64,000 bases of DNA from Herbaspirillum sp. RV1423 (lineage in GTDB: Bacteria; Pseudomonadota; Gammaproteobacteria; Burkholderiales; Burkholderiaceae_D): contig NZ_CBXX010000004.1 of assembly GCF_000577615.1 (NCBI RefSeq), positions 248,001-312,000 on the forward strand, given 5' to 3'. How positions within the stretch are numbered: position 1 is the first letter of the stretch; every line of letters begins with the position of its first letter. The notes beneath the pieces were generated by a model, which saw only the letters and a list, made by a program, of their open reading frames with translations, searched no databases and was not told where the DNA came from. Shown here in pieces: positions 24,526 through 32,437 of the stretch. The position numbers and the translations under genes were made by a program.

Positions 24526-25650
24526 TCAGAACTTGTGGCGCATGCCGAACGAAATCGAGGTTTGTTCCCGGCGGCTGGAAGGCGACATGTAATAGATCTG
24601 CGCAAATTGCGCATCCCCTGCCGCACGTTGGTAAATGCCGACCAGAAACAGGTCCGTGCGCTTGGTCAGGAAGTAGTCCAGGCCAAGATTGATTTGATGC
24701 CACTTGGGCTTGGTCTGCGCCAGGCTGGCCTTGCCATCGGTGAAAATATAAGACGCGCCGGCCATGAGCTGGGGCGTCAGGAAACGTGTGCCCGTGAACT
24801 GATAGTTGGTCAGTTTGAGGTTGCTGTTGTCCAGATAGTCGAACTTGACATTGGTCAGCAACAACGAAAGCTGGTTGTCGCCGAATTTGTAATAACCGCC
24901 GGCGCCGTACATCTGTTGTTTGTCCACTGCCGCACCACCGCCGCTGGTGACAAACGGCGAGGTGAAGCCGTAGTCGAAATTGCCCAGCGCGCCGTTGGTG
25001 TTGCTGGCCGATGCCGGCGAATGCAGAACGTGATACGCCGCACCGAAGCGGAAGGGGCCGTTGGCGTAGCTGCTGCCGATACTGAAGCTGCTGTTGTTGT
25101 TGACACTGCCCGCAGCCTCTGAAAATCCATAGTCGGTCATGATTTGCAGGCCATCGAAGTTGCGCGTCTTGTATTGCACCGAATTACTCACGCGAAAGGT
25201 AGCGAAGACATTGTCGGCGTCGCCGATCGGCGGCGCATAGGTGGCAAACTGCACCGCCGATTCGAACGGTGCCAGCGATTGCGCCATGCTGTCGATCTGG
25301 CGACCGAAGCTGAGCGAGCCCATTTGTTCATCGGACAGACCGATGAAGGCCTGGCGACCGAACAGACGCCCGCCTTGGCCGAGTGCGCCGGTGGTGATGC
25401 TAAATCCGTTTTCCAGCGTGAAGAACGCCTTGCGGCCACCACCAAGGTCTTCCTGGCCGATCAGGCCGATACGCGGCGGTTGTTGCGGTCCGTTCAGCAG
25501 GCCGTAGTTGCTCAAGCCTTTCTGGTTGTCGGTATAGAACATCCCGGTCGAGATCAGGCCGTACAGCGTGACCGAGGATTGTGCAAAAACGGGAACGGCC
25601 GGGACGACGGCGCAAGACAACAAGGTCAGGGCGAGTGATATTTTTTTCAT
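24526..25650 (-). CDS. Classical betaproteobacterial outer-membrane porin
   Basis: From the ATG at 25650 (ribosome site GAGAGAAATC) the protein has 374 residues: a signal peptide ending PVFAQ, then the diagnostic porin start SSVTLYGLISTG. The PPRIGLIGQEDLGGGRKAFFTLENGF block, alternating beta strands and a terminal FGMRHKF with C-terminal Phe needed for outer-membrane insertion follow. It should form trimeric 16-stranded channels. It lies between the MFS permease and the hydrolase/RidA pair, all on the minus strand, suggesting outer-membrane uptake of the same substrate. Confidence 0.93.
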   Translation of the reverse strand: MKKISLALTLLSCAVVPAVPVFAQSSVTLYGLISTGMFYTDNQKGLSNYGLLNGPQQPPRIGLIGQEDLGGGRKAFFTLENGFSITTGALGQGGRLFGRQAFIGLSDEQMGSLSFGRQIDSMAQSLAPFESAVQFATYAPPIGDADNVFATFRVSNSVQYKTRNFDGLQIMTDYGFSEAAGSVNNNSSFSIGSSYANGPFRFGAAYHVLHSPASASNTNGALGNFDYGFTSPFVTSGGGAAVDKQQMYGAGGYYKFGDNQLSLLLTNVKFDYLDNSNLKLTNYQFTGTRFLTPQLMAGASYIFTDGKASLAQTKPKWHQINLGLDYFLTKRTDLFLVGIYQRAAGDAQFAQIYYMSPSSRREQTSISFGMRHKF

Positions 25651-25761
25651 GATTTCTCTCAATGGATGCGTTGGTTTCAGTCTTGTTCGTGAATGCCGGG
25701 ACGAGTCGGGAGAACGGGTCGACGGGCGCCCCGGTTTTTCCGACTGGTGTTTAAGAGGAAA

Positions 25762-27072
25762 TTAAGGTTTGGCGTTCATCGGCTGCAACCCCGGATGACG
25801 CTGCCGCGCACCGTTGAAGGGCAGAGTTGCCGCCAGCACGGTGGCGATCAGCAGGCTGGCCGCCATGCCGTACAACGAGTAGGAAAAGTTGGGCGACAAA
25901 CCGCGAATGAAGCCGATCACATAGGGACCGAGGAAACCCGACAGCCCACTGATCGTATTGATCAACGCCAGACCGCCGGCCGCCGCCTGGCCGGTCAGGA
26001 AAGTCGACGGCACCGACCAGAACACACCCAGCGCGCCAGAGATCCCTGCCATCGAGAAGCACACCGCGATGAAGGAGACCAGTGGCGAAGAGGACATCGC
26101 GCTAGCCGTCAGGCCGGCGGCGCCCAGCAGCAAAGACAGACTCAAATGCCAGCGGCGTTCGCCGGTGCGGTCCGAATGTTTGCCGTTGGCGATCATGGCG
26201 ACGGCGCCGACGACGAAGGGAATCGCACTGATCATGCTGACCGCAAGAATGGAGAAGCCCGAAATCTGCTTCACGATCTGCGGCAGCCAGATCGTCAGGC
26301 CGAAGAAACCGAGTCCGACGAAGAAATACAGCACGCCCAACATCCACACGATCGGCGCCTTGAAGGCAACGCGCACGTCCGAGATGCCGGCATGTCCCGC
26401 GACAGCGCTGTCGCTGCTCAGTTTGGCGACGAGCCAGGTGCGCTCTTCGTTTGACAACCAGGAAGCTTGCGCCGGTTTATCGGTCAGGTAGAAGAAGGTG
26501 AAGATGCCGAGCACCACCGCCATGCCGCCTTCGATGACGAATACCCATTGCCAGCCGGCGACGCCCAGTGCGCTATCCATTTGCATGATCAGGCCCGACA
26601 AGGGGGCGCCGATGATGACGGCGACAGTATTGGCGGACATGATTTGCGCGATCACCTTGGCTCGGTTTTCGGCCGGCACCCACAGCGTCAGGTAATACAG
26701 CATGCCCGGCAAGTAGCCCGCTTCAGCCACGCCCAGCAGAAAGCGCAGGCTGTACAGCGAATGCTCGCCGACAATCCAGGCCTGCGCCATGGAGACGATG
26801 CCCCAGGACACGATGATGCGCGTGAGCCAGCGGCGTGCGCCGAATTTGTACAACATCAGGTTGCTTGGTATTTCGAAAAGGATGTAGCCGAGAAAGAAAA
26901 TTCCGGCGCCGAAGCCGAAAACAGCCGGCGTAAAATGCAAAGCTTCATTCATTTGCAGTGCGGCAAAGCTGATATTGACCCGATCAAGGAAGTTGATCAG
27001 CCACAGTACGAACAGGAGCGGGACGATGCGCAGGCAAACCTTGCGCACGGTATTGGTTTCAATAGACGACAT
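25762..27072 (-). CDS. MFS permease, anion:cation symporter (phthalate/glucarate-type) family
   Basis: This is an inner-membrane transporter of 436 residues from the ATG at 27072, supported by AGAGGAAATA. The longer in-frame start lacks a ribosome site. It shows 12 transmembrane segments and the ACS-family signature near the start (RIVPLLFVLWLINFLDRVNISFA, here cited in two parts: RIVPLLFVLWLIN and FLDRVNISFA). The RRWLTRIIVSWGIVS loop is also typical. Members carry organic acids such as tartrate, glucarate, phthalate or sugar acids. The upstream divergent FadR-type regulator and the downstream porin suggest an inducible sugar-acid or aromatic-acid uptake module. Confidence 0.88.
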   Translation of the reverse strand: MSSIETNTVRKVCLRIVPLLFVLWLINFLDRVNISFAALQMNEALHFTPAVFGFGAGIFFLGYILFEIPSNLMLYKFGARRWLTRIIVSWGIVSMAQAWIVGEHSLYSLRFLLGVAEAGYLPGMLYYLTLWVPAENRAKVIAQIMSANTVAVIIGAPLSGLIMQMDSALGVAGWQWVFVIEGGMAVVLGIFTFFYLTDKPAQASWLSNEERTWLVAKLSSDSAVAGHAGISDVRVAFKAPIVWMLGVLYFFVGLGFFGLTIWLPQIVKQISGFSILAVSMISAIPFVVGAVAMIANGKHSDRTGERRWHLSLSLLLGAAGLTASAMSSSPLVSFIAVCFSMAGISGALGVFWSVPSTFLTGQAAAGGLALINTISGLSGFLGPYVIGFIRGLSPNFSYSLYGMAASLLIATVLAATLPFNGARQRHPGLQPMNAKP

Positions 27073-27499
27073 TATTTCCTCTGGGTTTGCGAATACGTTG
27101 GACGTATCAACCACTGGCCGAAAGCATCGCCGACGTGTTCCTCAACTGGAGAAAACGCAGGTCTTGCCAACCGCCACATCAATCTCTGACACCGCCGATA
27201 AACACCAGAGATGGGCACGTGGCGCGTAAATGCGCGCAGCACTTCCCTATCGCCGCTATCCAGGCATCCCCATGACGAGACCGCCTTGCGCGGTCTTTGA
27301 AACATGTATCACCCCAAAACGTATCGCACGCTTCTTGCGTCAGTGCATGCGACCACGCTCGCATGCACGGTTAAATACTTGCGCAAGCAAATCACGAGTC
27401 TCATACCTGGCACCCGCTGGAAGCAGGTTTGCAGTCGTGTGCCGATAACGATCATTGAGGTGGTTTAATTTTATGCAGGATAATTTCGAAAGTAAACAT

Positions 27500-27570
27500 T
27501 AATTTATAAATTATTTATTAATTTCGTTTTTGTTCCATTTTGGAGCAAATTTATAAAATGTTATAAAATG
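27500..27570. promoter_or_regulatory. AT-rich regulatory region with palindrome and tandem 10-bp repeat
   Basis: The 526-bp gap between the MFS gene and the GntR regulator contains no convincing gene. Its gntR-proximal 130 bp are sharply AT-rich. It holds a perfect palindrome TAATTTATAAATTA (27500-27513) and a tandem direct repeat TTATAAAATG x2 (27551-27570), 29 bp before the regulator ATG. These are plausible operator and -10 elements for both divergent genes. The 27115-27440 part shows nothing recognisable. Confidence 0.45.
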
Positions 27571-27598
27571 GGGCATTACCGATTACTTCAGTTTAATC

Positions 27599-28360
27599 AT
27601 GGACAACATCGCCCCTCTAAACAGCACAGCCGACCGCGCCGGGACATACGAGAAAACCGACAAGACTTTGTCTCAGCGCGTCTACAGGCTGATTCGCGCT
27701 GATTTGCTTGCCGGAACTATCCAGCCGGGACAGAAGCTGATCTTGCGTGATCTTCAGAAGCGTTACGCACAAGGCATCAGTCCGATTCGCGAGGCGTTGA
27801 TCCTGCTGGCGTCAGAAGGTCTGCTCGAAGGCGAAGGACAAAAGGGATTTCGCGTAGCATCGATTTCCATCGACGAGTTGATGGATTTGGCCGCGACGCG
27901 CCAAAAGATCGAGAAGCTGATGCTGGAGGCATCCATCAATGCCGGCGACGCCGATTGGGAAGGTCGCGTGGTAGCGTCGCATCATGCATTGTCGAAGACG
28001 CCGCTGCCGGAAGATATGCAAGATCAGGACGCGATTCAGTTATGGGAAAGCCGTCACCGTGCGTTTCATCAGGCGCTGTTGTCGGCTTGCGATTCACCCT
28101 GGCTTCAAAAAATCTACGCTCAACTCAGTGCCCACACTGAGCGGTATCGACTGATCCGCTTATTCCATTCACCCGCACACATCCATCTGGAAGTCGACGT
28201 CGATCTGCAACATCGTGAGATCATGGATGCCAGCCTGAAGCGCGATGTACCGGAAGCCACACGTTTGCTGGGCGAGCATATCGCCAAGACTACGGAGCTG
28301 GTCAAGCGTTTGTGGCAGTCGGGCATGGAGGACAACGCCGGTACTGGCGACATTTTGTAG
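27599..28360 (+). CDS. GntR-family regulator, FadR subfamily (FCD domain)
   Basis: The 253-residue repressor-type regulator has an N-terminal winged helix-turn-helix (residues about 25-90; SQRVYRLIRADLLAGTIQPG, LRDLQKRYAQGISPIREAL, LLEGEGQKGFRV). An all-helical FCD ligand-binding domain follows, with metal-site-type residues (RHRAFHQAL, LQHREIMDA, LLGEHI). The arrangement resembles CsiR-like members, which respond to small organic acids. It lies between the divergent permease gene and the FAH/SDR genes. The TGGT-N3-ACCA site at 28931 is the expected FadR-subfamily operator type, so it probably controls this catabolic region. Confidence 0.88.
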   Translation: MDNIAPLNSTADRAGTYEKTDKTLSQRVYRLIRADLLAGTIQPGQKLILRDLQKRYAQGISPIREALILLASEGLLEGEGQKGFRVASISIDELMDLAATRQKIEKLMLEASINAGDADWEGRVVASHHALSKTPLPEDMQDQDAIQLWESRHRAFHQALLSACDSPWLQKIYAQLSAHTERYRLIRLFHSPAHIHLEVDVDLQHREIMDASLKRDVPEATRLLGEHIAKTTELVKRLWQSGMEDNAGTGDIL

Positions 28361-28471
28361 ATCTGCTGAGATCGCCCCGACACTACCAATAGGATCAAAC
28401 AAGCGCTGCCAGTGCTCTGGTCTGTTGCGCACTGGCCGAACTCAGACAGGTTGGATCGACGAGCGCCCCCG

Positions 28472-28709
28472 GCTAATCAACACCATCATGCGCAGGCAGA
28501 GAGTTTCGTCTCCCTCAAGGCCGAGGAAGTCTATTTGGCCGACCACGAGAAATGCGCCGATGTCGCTGCCAGACTGCCGTATTTTATCGAAGATATCTAT
28601 TAACGGACGACGCATGCATTCGACTCCAGAATATCAATCGCCTACACAATACGCTCAGCGAGCAGCTTAGATTCTCAATCAGCTTCGGTCCAGAGCGAGG
28701 GGGGGTTCA
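28472..28709 (+). pseudogene. IS3-family transposase (OrfB) C-terminal remnant, frameshifted
   Basis: Bases 28472-28603 encode a fragment resembling the end of IS3-type OrfB (AQAESFVSLKAEEVYLAD, then VAARLPYFIEDIY). They stop at 28601-28603. The continuation NGRRMHSTPEYQSPTQYAQ lies in the +1-shifted frame up to 28670, so a single indel broke the gene. A few residues of the usual ESFMKTLK motif are also missing. The DNA then ends with a G-rich stretch closing in GGTTCA at 28709, the form typical of an IS3 right inverted repeat. No left half or upstream orf was found, so this is a dead 3' remnant. Bases 28361-28471 show nothing recognisable. Confidence 0.75.
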
Positions 28710-28930
28710 TTTGCAGCCCTGATTGCCCCTGTTTTGCATTATTCGTTGCCCCACTATTTCGCTTGAAACACCAAGTCTCATAGATATCTTGAATTACTAG
28801 GTAAGGTCGTCATTCATTGCAAACGTGGGTCAGATCCACGCGCAAATCAACAAGTTCAGAGATAAATGAATTCCGACAGTTACACCAACGCTTTATTAAT
28901 TTTCATCTGAAACTCGGCAAAGTTGTTTGG

Positions 28931-28952
28931 TGGTCTTACCAATTAATTGGTA
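28931..28952. promoter_or_regulatory. Probable FadR-subfamily GntR operator (TGGTCTTACCA plus overlapping palindrome)
   Basis: TGGTCTTACCA (28931-28941) fits the TGGT-N3-ACCA operator of FadR/PdhR/LldR-type regulators. It overlaps a perfect 16-bp palindrome TACCAATTAATTGGTA (28937-28952), which supplies a second facing half-site. It is 90 bp upstream of the FAH hydrolase start and about 570 bp downstream of a FadR-type regulator gene. Otherwise the 28710-29041 leader holds no gene. Confidence 0.6.
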
Positions 28953-29041
28953 TTATCTCGATTTCCAAACAGAACACAGGCGCCGCGCGTTTGCCCGGAC
29001 GGCCCTTTATTTTCACCAGATCAACCACTAAAGGAAGAGCA

Positions 29042-29887
29042 ATGAAATTACTCCGTTACGGCCCCGTCGGCCAAGAAAAGCCTGGCATCCTGGATCAGGC
29101 AGGCAAGATCCGCGATCTGTCGGCCCACATCAAGGACGTCAACGGCGCCCATCTGGACGACGCCACACTGGCCAAGATCCGCGCGCTGGACCTGCAAAGC
29201 CTGCCTGTGGTCGACGGCAATCCGCGCATCGGCGCCTGCGTCGGCAATATCGGCAAATTCATCTGTATCGGCCTCAACTACGCCGATCACGCCGCCGAAT
29301 CCAACCTGCCCATCCCGGCGGAACCGGTCGTGTTCAACAAGTGGACGTCGGCCGTGGTCGGTCCCAACGACAACGTCAAAATCCCGCGCGGCTCCAAGAA
29401 GACCGACTGGGAAGTCGAACTGGGCGTGGTCATCGGCAAGGGCGGCGCCTACATCGAAGAAAAGGACGCGTTGTCGCACATTGCCGGCTATTGCGTCGTC
29501 AACGATGTCTCCGAACGCGAATTCCAGACCGAACGCGGCGGCACCTGGGACAAGGGCAAGGGTTGCGACACCTTCGGTCCGATTGGCCCCTGGCTGGTGA
29601 CGCGCGATGAAGTCGCCAACCCCAACAACCTGCAACTGTGGCTGGAAGTGGACGGCAAGCGCTACCAGAACGGCAACACCAACACCATGATCTTCCATGT
29701 GCCGTTCATCATCTCTTACCTGAGCAAATTCATGAGCCTGCAGCCGGGCGACGTGATCTCAACCGGCACGCCTCCAGGCGTCGGCATGGGCGTCAAACCC
29801 AATCCGGTATACCTGGTTGCCGGCCAGACCATGCGTCTGGGCATCGAGGGCCTGGGCGAGCAGCAACAAAAAACGATCAGCGCCTAA
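29042..29887 (+). CDS. Fumarylacetoacetate-hydrolase-family enzyme, probable 2,4-diketo-3-deoxy-L-fuconate/rhamnonate hydrolase
   Basis: From the ATG at 29042 (AAAGGAAGAGCA ribosome site) the enzyme has 281 residues. The upstream in-frame extension is non-coding in character. It has the FAH fold with metal-ligand acidic residues in ELGVVIGKGG and the VVNDVSEREFQ block, plus the STGTPPGVGMG loop. The start MKLLRYGPVGQEKPGILD and overall length match the subgroup often annotated as ureidoglycolate lyase, which includes hydrolases of 2,4-diketo-3-deoxy sugar acids. The following SDR is of the 2-keto-3-deoxy-sugar-acid dehydrogenase type. The pair fits the oxidative L-fucose/L-rhamnose route, but the exact substrate is inferred. 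Confidence 0.85.
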   Translation: MKLLRYGPVGQEKPGILDQAGKIRDLSAHIKDVNGAHLDDATLAKIRALDLQSLPVVDGNPRIGACVGNIGKFICIGLNYADHAAESNLPIPAEPVVFNKWTSAVVGPNDNVKIPRGSKKTDWEVELGVVIGKGGAYIEEKDALSHIAGYCVVNDVSEREFQTERGGTWDKGKGCDTFGPIGPWLVTRDEVANPNNLQLWLEVDGKRYQNGNTNTMIFHVPFIISYLSKFMSLQPGDVISTGTPPGVGMGVKPNPVYLVAGQTMRLGIEGLGEQQQKTISA

Positions 29888-30020
29888 AAATCTGTTCCTG
29901 CGTCTGCTGCGAGGCCATACGCCGTCATGGCCGATAGCCTCGCAGCGGAGCGGACAAATACAACTGCCCGCAGAAGGCAGACTCAATAAATTACCTCAGA
30001 GTACAAAAAACGGAGTCAGC

Positions 30021-30773
30021 ATGAATCACTACGATTTTCAAGGTCGCAGCGCGATCATTACCGGCGGCGCCCAGGGCATCGGCTTTGCCATCGCCGAACG
30101 CCTGCTGCAAGGCAAGGCTAAAGTTGTGTTGTGGGACATGGATGAAAAGCTGCTGCAGGAAGCACGCGGCAAACTGGAATCGTTTGGACATGTCGAAACC
30201 GTCGCCGTCGATATCGGCGACCAGGCCGCAGTGCAACGCGCCATCGAAGCCACGGAAAAAGTCACGCAATCGATCGACGTGCTGGTGCACAGTGCCGGCA
30301 TCGCCGGGCAAAATGCGCTCGTGGCCGAATACTCGCCGGAAGAATGGCGCCGCGTCATCGACATCGACCTCAACGGCGCGTTCTACGTCAACCAGGTCGT
30401 CGTGCAACGCATGATCGCGCAGAACTACGGCCGTATCGTCAACATCGCTTCGATCGCCGGCAAGGAAGGCAATCCGACCGCTTCCGCCTACAGCGCCGCC
30501 AAAGCCGGCCTGATCGCATTGACCAAGAGCCTGGGCAAGGAAACCGCCACCAAGAATATCGCCGTCAACGCCATCACGCCGGCGGCGGCGCAAACCCGCA
30601 TCCTGGAGCAATGCACCCAGGCGCACATCGATTACATGCTGTCGAAAATCCCGCGCGGTCGTTTCGTCAAGGTGGAAGAAATCGCCGCCATGGTGTCCTG
30701 GCTCGTGTCGGAAGAAAACTCGTTCACCACCGGCTCGGTCTTCGACCTGTCCGGCGGCCGTGCGACATACTGA
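30021..30773 (+). CDS. SDR dehydrogenase, probable 2-keto-3-deoxy-L-sugar-acid dehydrogenase
   Basis: The 250-residue short-chain dehydrogenase starts at the ATG at 30021 (CGGAGTCAGC). It has the cofactor motif TGGAQGIG (14-21), the catalytic triad S144, Y157 and K161 (SAYSAAKAG), and the NAG-equivalent HSAGIAG. It follows the FAH hydrolase by 133 bp in the same direction and presumably supplies its diketo substrate. Asp at the end of beta-2 (LWDMDE) favours NAD over NADP. The fucose/rhamnose assignment is inferred from the enzyme pairing. Generic 3-oxoacyl-reductase-like activity is the fallback. Confidence 0.85.
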   Translation: MNHYDFQGRSAIITGGAQGIGFAIAERLLQGKAKVVLWDMDEKLLQEARGKLESFGHVETVAVDIGDQAAVQRAIEATEKVTQSIDVLVHSAGIAGQNALVAEYSPEEWRRVIDIDLNGAFYVNQVVVQRMIAQNYGRIVNIASIAGKEGNPTASAYSAAKAGLIALTKSLGKETATKNIAVNAITPAAAQTRILEQCTQAHIDYMLSKIPRGRFVKVEEIAAMVSWLVSEENSFTTGSVFDLSGGRATY

Positions 30774-30850
30774 TCCGGCCAAGACATTCGTTGGCAATGA
30801 AAGGCCGCCCTCGGGTGTCATGCCATCCGGTTAAGCCTGTTTCCCTCTCC

Positions 30851-30931
30851 TTCGTCCCGGCGCACGCTGGGACTCAGTGTCCTCAAGACGTCCGTTACGA
30901 CGCTGGGTCCTGACTTTCTGTCAGGACGACG
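30851..30931. repeat. Extragenic palindromic repeat after the SDR gene
   Basis: The gap between the SDR and PACE genes contains a compound palindromic sequence. It has a CGTCCCGGCGCACGCTGGGAC arm pair and a perfect hairpin GTCCTGAC-TTTCT-GTCAGGAC (30907-30927). Similar GTCCTGAC...GTCAGGACGACGG units are known as dispersed extragenic repeats in related genomes. It may terminate both convergent genes. No T-run is present. Confidence 0.55.
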
Positions 30932-31025
30932 GTTGCGATGCACCGACAATGCGGCAAGGGGCTTTTTACGCTTATCCGAACGGCATGCCCCCGAGGACGG
31001 CTTTTCTCATCGCCTGCTCGGCCGC

Positions 31026-31466
31026 TTAACAGGCGGCGCGCTTGAGCATGCCGGCGCGCACCTTGTCGTAGCACCAGTTGAACGCCAGCGTGTAAGGCAG
31101 AAAAAACAGCACCAGCCCGATGTCGAGCACAAACGCTTCCACCAGGCCGATGCCCAGCCACCATGCCGCCAGCGGCACCACCGCCAGGATCAGGCCGGCC
31201 TCGAACAGGATCGAATGCACAACGCGCACGGCAAAACTGCGCAGCGCGGCCGGGTCTTTCCTACGGCGCTCCAGGCGATCGAAGATGCTGTTGAAGATCA
31301 CGTTCCACGCCATCGCCACCAGCGAAATCATCAGCGTCAGCAAACCGGCATGCGTGAACGACACGCCCAGAAACCAGGACATGACCGGCGCGCACAGCAA
31401 CAGCGCCACCAGTTCGAACAGGACGGCATGCAAAAAACGCTCGTACAGGGATTTCTCAATGGTCAT
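31026..31466 (-). CDS. PACE-family (AceI-like) multidrug/biocide efflux protein
   Basis: The small inner-membrane transporter has 146 residues from the ATG at 31466, chosen because GGAGG precedes it by 5 bases. Four transmembrane helices form two tandem bacterial-transmembrane-pair repeats, each with the conserved RxxHxxxFE-type start (ERFLHAVLFE and VRVVHSILFE) and an inner WN motif (AMAWNVIFNSIFD and AFNWCYDKV). These are the PACE signatures. Known members expel chlorhexidine and other amphipathic cations using the proton gradient. It is divergent from a LysR regulator, which probably controls it through the box at 31532-31546. Confidence 0.9.
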   Translation of the reverse strand: MTIEKSLYERFLHAVLFELVALLLCAPVMSWFLGVSFTHAGLLTLMISLVAMAWNVIFNSIFDRLERRRKDPAALRSFAVRVVHSILFEAGLILAVVPLAAWWLGIGLVEAFVLDIGLVLFFLPYTLAFNWCYDKVRAGMLKRAAC

Positions 31467-31531
31467 GGGGGCCTCCATCAAAAGACCGGGCCATTATCCC
31501 CATTCAACCTGATAGGATAAAATCATTAATC

Positions 31532-31546
31532 ATCGGAAAAACCGAT
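31532..31546. promoter_or_regulatory. LysR-type T-N11-A box between PACE and LysR genes
   Basis: ATCGGAAAAACCGAT is an inverted repeat (ATCGG-N5-CCGAT) that contains the exact T-N11-A spacing of LysR recognition sites. It sits in the 92-bp divergent promoter region, 12 bp upstream of the regulator start, where it could repress the regulator and activate the efflux gene. Confidence 0.65.
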
Positions 31547-31558
31547 TAAACAAAATCC

Positions 31559-32437
31559 ATGCTCCATTCTATCGACGCTCTGCTGATGTTCATCGAAGCG
31601 GCCAGTCTCGGCTCTTTCTCGGCCGCTGCGCGCAAGCTCGGCAAGCAGCAGTCGACCGTCAGCGAAGCCATCGCCAACCTGGAAATCGATCTCGGCCTCA
31701 CGCTGTTCGACCGCAGCACGCGCAAACCGACGCTGACCGAACACGGCCATGCCCTGCTCGCCCACGCGCGGCAAATGCTCGACGCCAACGACCGGCTAAG
31801 CCGCGCCGCGCAACGGCTGGCGGGCGGCCTCGAAGCACAGCTCAGTTTTGCGCTGTCCGACACCTACCAGTCCGATGTGTTTGAAAAGAGCCTGGCGCAA
31901 CTCGAACAACGCTATCCCGACCTTCGACTGGAATGCCTGATCGCCGAGGACGAAGATGCCGTCGACTTGGTTCAGTCTGGCCGCGTGCAACTGGCGCTGG
32001 TGGCGGCGCAGACCTCTTATCCGCCCGACATTGGCTTCGAGACGATTGCCGACCAGTCGGAAATCGGCCTCTATGTCAGCACCGCGCATCCGCTGGCGCA
32101 AGCTGTGCACGTCAACGGCGACATGCTGCGCGAAGCGCGCGAGCTGCGCCTGAACACCTATCGCGACGAAGCCAGGCCGCCGCGCCAGGGTTTTCACTGG
32201 TCGGCATCGAGTTATCTGATCTTGCTGGAAATGACCGAACTGGGATTCGGCTGGGCCGAGCTGCCGCGCTGGATCGTCAAGCGTTTCGGCGCGGCTGACC
32301 TGAAGGAGTTGCGGGTGCACGGCTGGCCGCGCAACATCCAGGTGCATGTGATCTGGTCGCGCGAGCGGGGACTGGGTCAGGCCGGGACCTGGCTATGCAA
32401 CACTTTTCTGTCGCCGCCGTGCCAAGGGACTTCTTAA
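31559..32437 (+). CDS. LysR-family transcriptional regulator (AceR-like position)
   Basis: The 292-residue regulator has an N-terminal helix-turn-helix (residues about 1-60; [43 protein letters not shown]) followed by a periplasmic-binding-like effector domain. It is transcribed divergently from the PACE efflux gene, the standard arrangement for regulators of such pumps. It overlaps the convergent chemoreceptor gene by 4 bp at the stops. The inducer is unknown; in AceI systems the regulator senses the biocide or a polyamine. Confidence 0.88.
   Translation: MLHSIDALLMFIEAASLGSFSAAARKLGKQQSTVSEAIANLEIDLGLTLFDRSTRKPTLTEHGHALLAHARQMLDANDRLSRAAQRLAGGLEAQLSFALSDTYQSDVFEKSLAQLEQRYPDLRLECLIAEDEDAVDLVQSGRVQLALVAAQTSYPPDIGFETIADQSEIGLYVSTAHPLAQAVHVNGDMLREARELRLNTYRDEARPPRQGFHWSASSYLILLEMTELGFGWAELPRWIVKRFGAADLKELRVHGWPRNIQVHVIWSRERGLGQAGTWLCNTFLSPPCQGTS

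Noticed and set aside
28817..29041. N-terminal extension of the FAH hydrolase
   Set aside because: The extension covers the operator palindrome and lacks a ribosome site; the family begins at the ATG at 29042.
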